Shown: piece after piece, positions 5,829 through 9,657 of the stretch | How positions within the stretch are numbered: the first letter of the stretch is position 1 | How the letters are laid out: every line of letters starts with the position of its first letter | Source of the DNA: an uncultured Lachnospiraceae bacterium | GTDB lineage: Bacteria > Bacillota > Clostridia > Lachnospirales > Lachnospiraceae | DNA: 9,657 nt | Assembly (NCBI GenBank): GCA_934418055.1 | Contig: CAKRWX010000070.1 | Location: forward strand, 1-9,657 | Reading direction: 5' to 3' | Made by a program: the position numbers and the translations under genes | The notes under the pieces: model-generated | The model's database searches: none | Told to the model about the DNA's origin: nothing | What the model saw: only the letters and a program-made list of their open reading frames with translations

Positions 5829-8800
5829 ATGTACTTAAAAAGCATTGAGGTGCAGGGTTTCAAATCATTTGCCAATAAGATCGTCTTTGAGTTCCATAAC
5901 GGAATCACCGGAATCGTTGGCCCCAACGGCAGCGGCAAGAGCAATGTTGCTGATGCGGTCCGCTGGGTATTAGGTGAACAGAGAATCAAGCAGCTTCGTG
6001 GTGCCAGTATGCAGGATGTGATCTTTTCCGGAACGGAGCTTCGAAAGCCGCAGGGATTTGCCTACGTGGCCATTACCCTGGATAATTCCGATCATCAGCT
6101 GGCCATTGACTATGATGAGGTGACGGTGTCCAGACGGATTTACCGTTCTGGAGAGAGCGAGTACCGGATCAATGGCAGCGCCTGTCGTTTGAAGGATGTC
6201 AATGAGCTGTTTTACGATACCGGTATTGGCAAAGAGGGATATTCCATCATTGGACAGGGCCAGATCGATAAGATCTTAAGCGGCAAGCCGGAGGAACGGC
6301 GGGAGCTGTTTGACGAGGCGGCGGGAATTGTAAAATTCAAGCGCAGGAAAGCCATCGCCCAGAAAAAATTAGAGGACGAGAAACAGAACCTGGTCCGTGT
6401 GACAGATATTTTATCGGAGCTGGAAAAACAGGTGGGACCGTTGGCGAAGCAATCTGAGACCGCCAGAGAGTATTTAAAGCTGAAAGAAGAGCTGAAACGG
6501 TACGAGGTCAATCTGTTTTTGACAGAAACCCAGGAATTGAAGGTTCAGTTAAAAGAGGTGGAGAAGAAGGAAGAGATTGTAACCGGAGATCTGGAGGAAA
6601 CCCAGAAGACTTCGGAGCAGATCCGTACCACTTACGAAGAGCTGGATCAGGCATTAGAACAGAAAAATCAGGAATTAGAGCAGATCCGCAATGAAAAGAA
6701 CCAGTCTGACTTATTAAAAGGCAGTATGGAAGGTCAGATCAACGTCTTGAAAGAGCAGATCAACACGGAAAAGATCAATGCGGAGCACTTAGCGTCTCGA
6801 ATTCAGTCCATGGACAAGGAGATGGAAGAAAAGCGGCAGCAGATCAGCCAGTACCAGAAGGAGCATGAAGATCTGACTGCCCAGGCCCAGGAAAGCTTAA
6901 AATGCCAGGAAGAAGCGGAAAAAGCAGTCCAGGATGCGGACGAGAAGCGGATGCTGTTGGATCAGCAGGTGGAAGACCAGAAACAGGCCATTATCCAGAC
7001 TTTAAACGAAAAGTCAGATCTGACCGCGAAAAAGCAGCGGTACGAGACGATGCTGGAGCAGGTGCTGGTGCGCCGGTCGGAAGTGGCCCAGAAGCTGTTA
7101 AAATCCAAGAGCGATGAGTCTGTTCAGGAAGAACAGCGGAAGGAAGAGGAAAAACATCTGCAGGAATTAAAGGACCGTTTAATGGAACTGGAACTGCAGA
7201 GAGGAACCTGCGAGGAGGCCATCGGCCAGACGGAACAGGAAGTCCGCCGGTTAAACCGCCAGTTAAATGAGACCCAGCAGGAGTACCGGGCCGCATACAC
7301 CAAGATGGACTCCCTGAAAAACTTAGCGGAGCGCTATGATGGTTACGGCGGCAGTATCCGGAAGGTCATGGAAGTCCGGGACCGGGTGAAAGGCATTCAC
7401 GGCGTGGTAGCGGATATCATTTCCACGAAAAAGGAGTATGAGACTGCTATTGAGACGGCTTTAGGCGGCAGTATCCAGAATATCGTTACAGATTCCGAGA
7501 CGACGGCCAAGCAGTTGATCGAGTATTTAAAGAAGAATAAATTTGGCCGGGCGACATTTTTGCCGCTGACCAGTGTGGGACAGAAAAACAGCAGCTTTAA
7601 CCAGGAAAAAGCCTTAAAAGAACCGGGTGTGATCGGTCTGGCAAGTACCCTGGTGCAGGCGGAGAAGCAGTATGAGGGGCTGATCCGTTATCTGCTGGGG
7701 AAAGTGGTGGTGGTGGATCAGATCGACCATGCCATTGCTCTGGCTAGAAAGTTCCAATATACTTTAAGAATTGTTACATTAGATGGCGAACTTTTAAGCG
7801 CCGGTGGTTCCATGACTGGTGGTGCTTTTAAGAATACCAGTAATCTTCTGGGACGGCGGCGTGAGATCGAGGAGCTGGAGGAACGGTGCCAGAAGTGCTT
7901 AAATGAAGTACACCGGATCGAGAAAGAGTTAAGCCTGCGGGAGGGAGAACTGACCGGACATCAGGAAGAACTGGATCAGATCCGGGCGGAGTATCAGAGC
8001 GTTTCGTTAAAGCAGAATACGGTTCAGATCCATGTGCGCCAGCTGGAGCAGAAGATCCAGGAGATTTCCGATTCTTCCACGGATATGGTATTGGAAAATA
8101 CCCAATTGGAAGAACAGATTCATGAGCTGCAGAGAAACCAGGCGGAGCTGATAAAAGAGATCGAGAGTCTGGAAATTCGTAATGCAGATACGGAGAAGCA
8201 GATCCAGAAGTTAGGTGAGATCCAGGGAGAGTACCGGCAGAAGCGGGAAGAACTGGCGAAGGGTTTGTCTGCGATCCAGTTAGAGACCGCAGCTTTGCAG
8301 CAGAAATACCAGTTTGTGAAGGAAAATACAAACCGTATCCGGGAAGAGATCCGCAGACGGGAAGAAGAAAAACAGGAACTGTTATCTCACGGAACCAACA
8401 CGGATCAGATCATCCAGGGAAAACAGGAAGAAATCCAAAGACTGGAGGAGCAGATCCGGACTATGGCCGGGCAGATCGAGGACGGTCAGAAACGGCTGGA
8501 TGAAAAAGTCTTAGAAAAGGATGAGATTTCCAGGCAGCAGAAAGGGCTGTTCCAGAAGCGGGAAGAATTGTCCAGGCGGATGACGGAGCTGGAAAAAGAG
8601 CATTTTCGTCTGGATGGACAGAAGGACAAGCTGACAGAGCGGTTAGACCGCCATGTGGACTATATGTGGTCCGAATATGAGATGACCTATTCCAAGGCGG
8701 AGGCATTGCGGGATGATGAGCTTTCCTCGATCCCGGAATTGAAACGCCAGGCAGACAGACTGAAAAGCTCTATCCGCGCGTTGGGCAATGTCAATGTCAA

Positions 8801-9392
8801 CGCCATTGAGGATTATAAGGAAGTATCGGAACGATATGAGTTTATGAAGACTCAGCATGAGGATCTGGTGCAGGCGGAGGTCACGTTGTTAAATATTATT
8901 GAAGAACTGGATACAGGCATGCGCCGCCAGTTTGATGAGAAGTTCAAGGAGATCCGCAGCGAGTTTGACAAGGTATTCCGGGAACTGTTCGGAGGCGGAC
9001 ACGGCAACCTGGAACTGGTGGAGGGAGAAGACATCCTGGAAGCCGGAATCCAGATCATTTCCCAGCCGCCGGGCAAGAAACTGCAGAATATGATGCAGTT
9101 ATCCGGTGGAGAGAAGGCGTTGACAGCCATTGCATTGTTATTTGCGATCCAGAACTTAAAACCGTCTCCGTTCTGTCTGCTGGACGAGATTGAGGCGGCG
9201 CTGGATGACTCCAACGTAGACCGGTTTGCCGGATATCTTCACAAACTGACGGCTCACACTCAGTTTATCGTCATCACCCACAGACGAGGAACCATGGTGG
9301 CAGCGGACCGGCTTTACGGTATCACCATGCAGGAGAAGGGCGTATCGACCCTGGTATCCGTTAATCTGATCGAAGAGGCGTTGACTCAGTAA
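5829..9392 (+). CDS. smc: Chromosome segregation and condensation ATPase SMC
   Basis: Structural maintenance of chromosomes protein; forms a homodimeric ring with ScpA and ScpB that is loaded at the origin region and extrudes DNA loops. Complete at 1187 aa. The N-terminal head has Walker A GPNGSGKS (31-38), the following VLGEQ/LRG region (48-58) and the Q-loop GQGQID (142-147). Two long charged coiled-coil arms run from about 170 to 500 and 670 to 1000, rich in Glu/Gln/Lys/Arg. Between them is the hinge (about 503-668), opening with YDGYGGS and closing with the conserved SAGGSMTGG (657-665). The C-terminal head has the ABC signature LSGGEK (1091-1096) and Walker B CLLDE with catalytic E1120, then ALDDSNV. 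The gene sits directly after rnc and before ftsY, the standard Firmicutes order. scpA and scpB are not in the window. The ribosome binding site is weak (TAGGTG at 5819-5824), consistent with coupling to rnc. Confidence 0.99.
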   Translation: MYLKSIEVQGFKSFANKIVFEFHNGITGIVGPNGSGKSNVADAVRWVLGEQRIKQLRGASMQDVIFSGTELRKPQGFAYVAITLDNSDHQLAIDYDEVTVSRRIYRSGESEYRINGSACRLKDVNELFYDTGIGKEGYSIIGQGQIDKILSGKPEERRELFDEAAGIVKFKRRKAIAQKKLEDEKQNLVRVTDILSELEKQVGPLAKQSETAREYLKLKEELKRYEVNLFLTETQELKVQLKEVEKKEEIVTGDLEETQKTSEQIRTTYEELDQALEQKNQELEQIRNEKNQSDLLKGSMEGQINVLKEQINTEKINAEHLASRIQSMDKEMEEKRQQISQYQKEHEDLTAQAQESLKCQEEAEKAVQDADEKRMLLDQQVEDQKQAIIQTLNEKSDLTAKKQRYETMLEQVLVRRSEVAQKLLKSKSDESVQEEQRKEEEKHLQELKDRLMELELQRGTCEEAIGQTEQEVRRLNRQLNETQQEYRAAYTKMDSLKNLAERYDGYGGSIRKVMEVRDRVKGIHGVVADIISTKKEYETAIETALGGSIQNIVTDSETTAKQLIEYLKKNKFGRATFLPLTSVGQKNSSFNQEKALKEPGVIGLASTLVQAEKQYEGLIRYLLGKVVVVDQIDHAIALARKFQYTLRIVTLDGELLSAGGSMTGGAFKNTSNLLGRRREIEELEERCQKCLNEVHRIEKELSLREGELTGHQEELDQIRAEYQSVSLKQNTVQIHVRQLEQKIQEISDSSTDMVLENTQLEEQIHELQRNQAELIKEIESLEIRNADTEKQIQKLGEIQGEYRQKREELAKGLSAIQLETAALQQKYQFVKENTNRIREEIRRREEEKQELLSHGTNTDQIIQGKQEEIQRLEEQIRTMAGQIEDGQKRLDEKVLEKDEISRQQKGLFQKREELSRRMTELEKEHFRLDGQKDKLTERLDRHVDYMWSEYEMTYSKAEALRDDELSSIPELKRQADRLKSSIRALGNVNVNAIEDYKEVSERYEFMKTQHEDLVQAEVTLLNIIEELDTGMRRQFDEKFKEIRSEFDKVFRELFGGGHGNLELVEGEDILEAGIQIISQPPGKKLQNMMQLSGGEKALTAIALLFAIQNLKPSPFCLLDEIEAALDDSNVDRFAGYLHKLTAHTQFIVITHRRGTMVAADRLYGITMQEKGVSTLVSVNLIEEALTQ

Positions 9393-9394
9393 GC

Positions 9395-9424
9395 GATTGT
9401 GGGAGCACGTAGTGCGGAACAATC
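9395..9424 (+). repeat. Two-tier inverted repeat between smc and ftsY
   Basis: GATTGT (9395-9400) and ACAATC (9419-9424) are perfect complements. Inside them, GCAC (9405-9408) and GTGC (9412-9415) form a second stem with a GTA loop, separated from the outer stem by an asymmetric purine internal loop (GGGA / GGA). The element starts two bases after the smc stop and has no T tract, so it is not a normal terminator. It could be an RNA structure in the smc-ftsY message or a copy of a dispersed palindromic repeat. The remaining 50 bases before ftsY hold no clear promoter. Confidence 0.55.
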
Positions 9425-9460
9425 CGGTATCAGAGGATATATAGACAGTTGGGAATAGAA

Positions 9461-9468
9461 AAAGGAGG
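9461..9468 (+). promoter_or_regulatory. ftsY ribosome binding site
   Basis: AAAGGAGG lies six bases before the ATG at 9475. It is one of the strongest Shine-Dalgarno matches in the window and fixes the ftsY start. Confidence 0.85.
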
Positions 9469-9474
9469 CAGGCT

Positions 9475-9657
9475 ATGGCAGAAGGAAAGAAAGGATTTTT
9501 TGGAAGACTGGTAGAAGGTCTGACCAAGACCAGAGATAACATTATTTCCGGAATGGATTCCATTTTCAGCGGTTTTTCCGCCATTGATGATGATTTCTAT
9601 GAGGAAATTGAAGAGACACTGATCATGGGAGATCTGGGGATCCAGACTACCATGTCC
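9475..9657 (+). CDS. ftsY: Signal recognition particle receptor FtsY, 3' end cut off by the window
   Basis: GTPase that receives SRP-ribosome complexes at the membrane for co-translational insertion of membrane proteins. Only the first 61 codons are present, covering the start of the four-helix N domain: MAEGKKGFFGRLVEGLTKTR, then IDDDFYEEIEETLIMGDLG, which matches FtsY rather than Ffh in its N-terminal basic amphipathic helix. The protein begins with that helix, so the long acidic A domain of Escherichia coli FtsY is absent, as is usual in Firmicutes; this helix probably serves as the membrane-targeting element. The GTPase (NG) motifs lie beyond the window. It follows smc after 82 bases, and ffh may follow downstream, but that cannot be seen here. 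Confidence 0.95.
   Translation, partial: MAEGKKGFFGRLVEGLTKTRDNIISGMDSIFSGFSAIDDDFYEEIEETLIMGDLGIQTTMS

Noticed and set aside
6600..8460. Recurrent GAGCAGATCCG-like words inside smc as DNA repeats
   Set aside because: They encode repeated Glu-Gln-Ile-Arg steps in the coiled-coil arms with favoured codons; no regular spacing suggests a DNA-level function.
9381..9409. TTGACT at the end of smc as a -35 box for ftsY
   Set aside because: The sequence at the expected -10 position (AGCACG) has no resemblance to TATAAT.
9438..9443. TATATA before ftsY as a promoter -10 box
   Set aside because: No acceptable -35 box stands 16-18 bases upstream, and the gene is well placed to be read from the smc transcript.

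Overview
The window looks like chromosomal DNA from a monoderm Clostridia member, most likely Lachnospiraceae. The basis is the gene order plsX-acpP-rnc-smc-ftsY, strong AGGAGG-type ribosome binding sites, moderate GC content, and a type IV pilus set with no outer-membrane secretin genes. The family assignment is inferred from protein style and synteny, not from a search. All genes lie on the + strand and are tightly packed. No gene-free stretch exceeds about 90 bases.

Left part (1-3667): the 3' half of a type IV pilus inner-membrane assembly cluster. It holds the end of a PilC/GspF platform protein, a prepilin peptidase (PilD type), an actin-like PilM, and two single-pass membrane proteins in the positions of PilN and PilO. 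In the known system, PilD processes prepilins, PilC is the membrane platform for the assembly ATPase, and PilM/N/O link the cytoplasmic motor to the pilus. No pilin or ATPase gene lies in the window. They would have to be upstream of base 1 or elsewhere. PilM, PilN and PilO are all divergent: PilM lacks most of one subdomain, PilN lacks a clear INLLP motif, and PilO carries an acidic Pro/Ser/Glu insert.

Middle and right part (3668-9657): a conserved housekeeping operon. A likely sigma-A promoter (3684-3712) precedes plsX (acyl-phosphate synthesis for phospholipids) and acpP (acyl carrier protein). These are followed by rnc (RNase III), smc (chromosome condensation ATPase, complete at 1187 aa) and the first 61 codons of ftsY (SRP receptor). 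The intergenic gaps hold an AT-rich leader before acpP, a strong hairpin just upstream of rnc, and a two-tier inverted repeat between smc and ftsY.

I see no mobile element, CRISPR array, tRNA or rRNA, and no strong evidence of a wholly new system. The points most worth a second look are the reduced PilM/N/O set, the pilus cluster joined directly to the plsX operon, and the two intergenic RNA-structure candidates.
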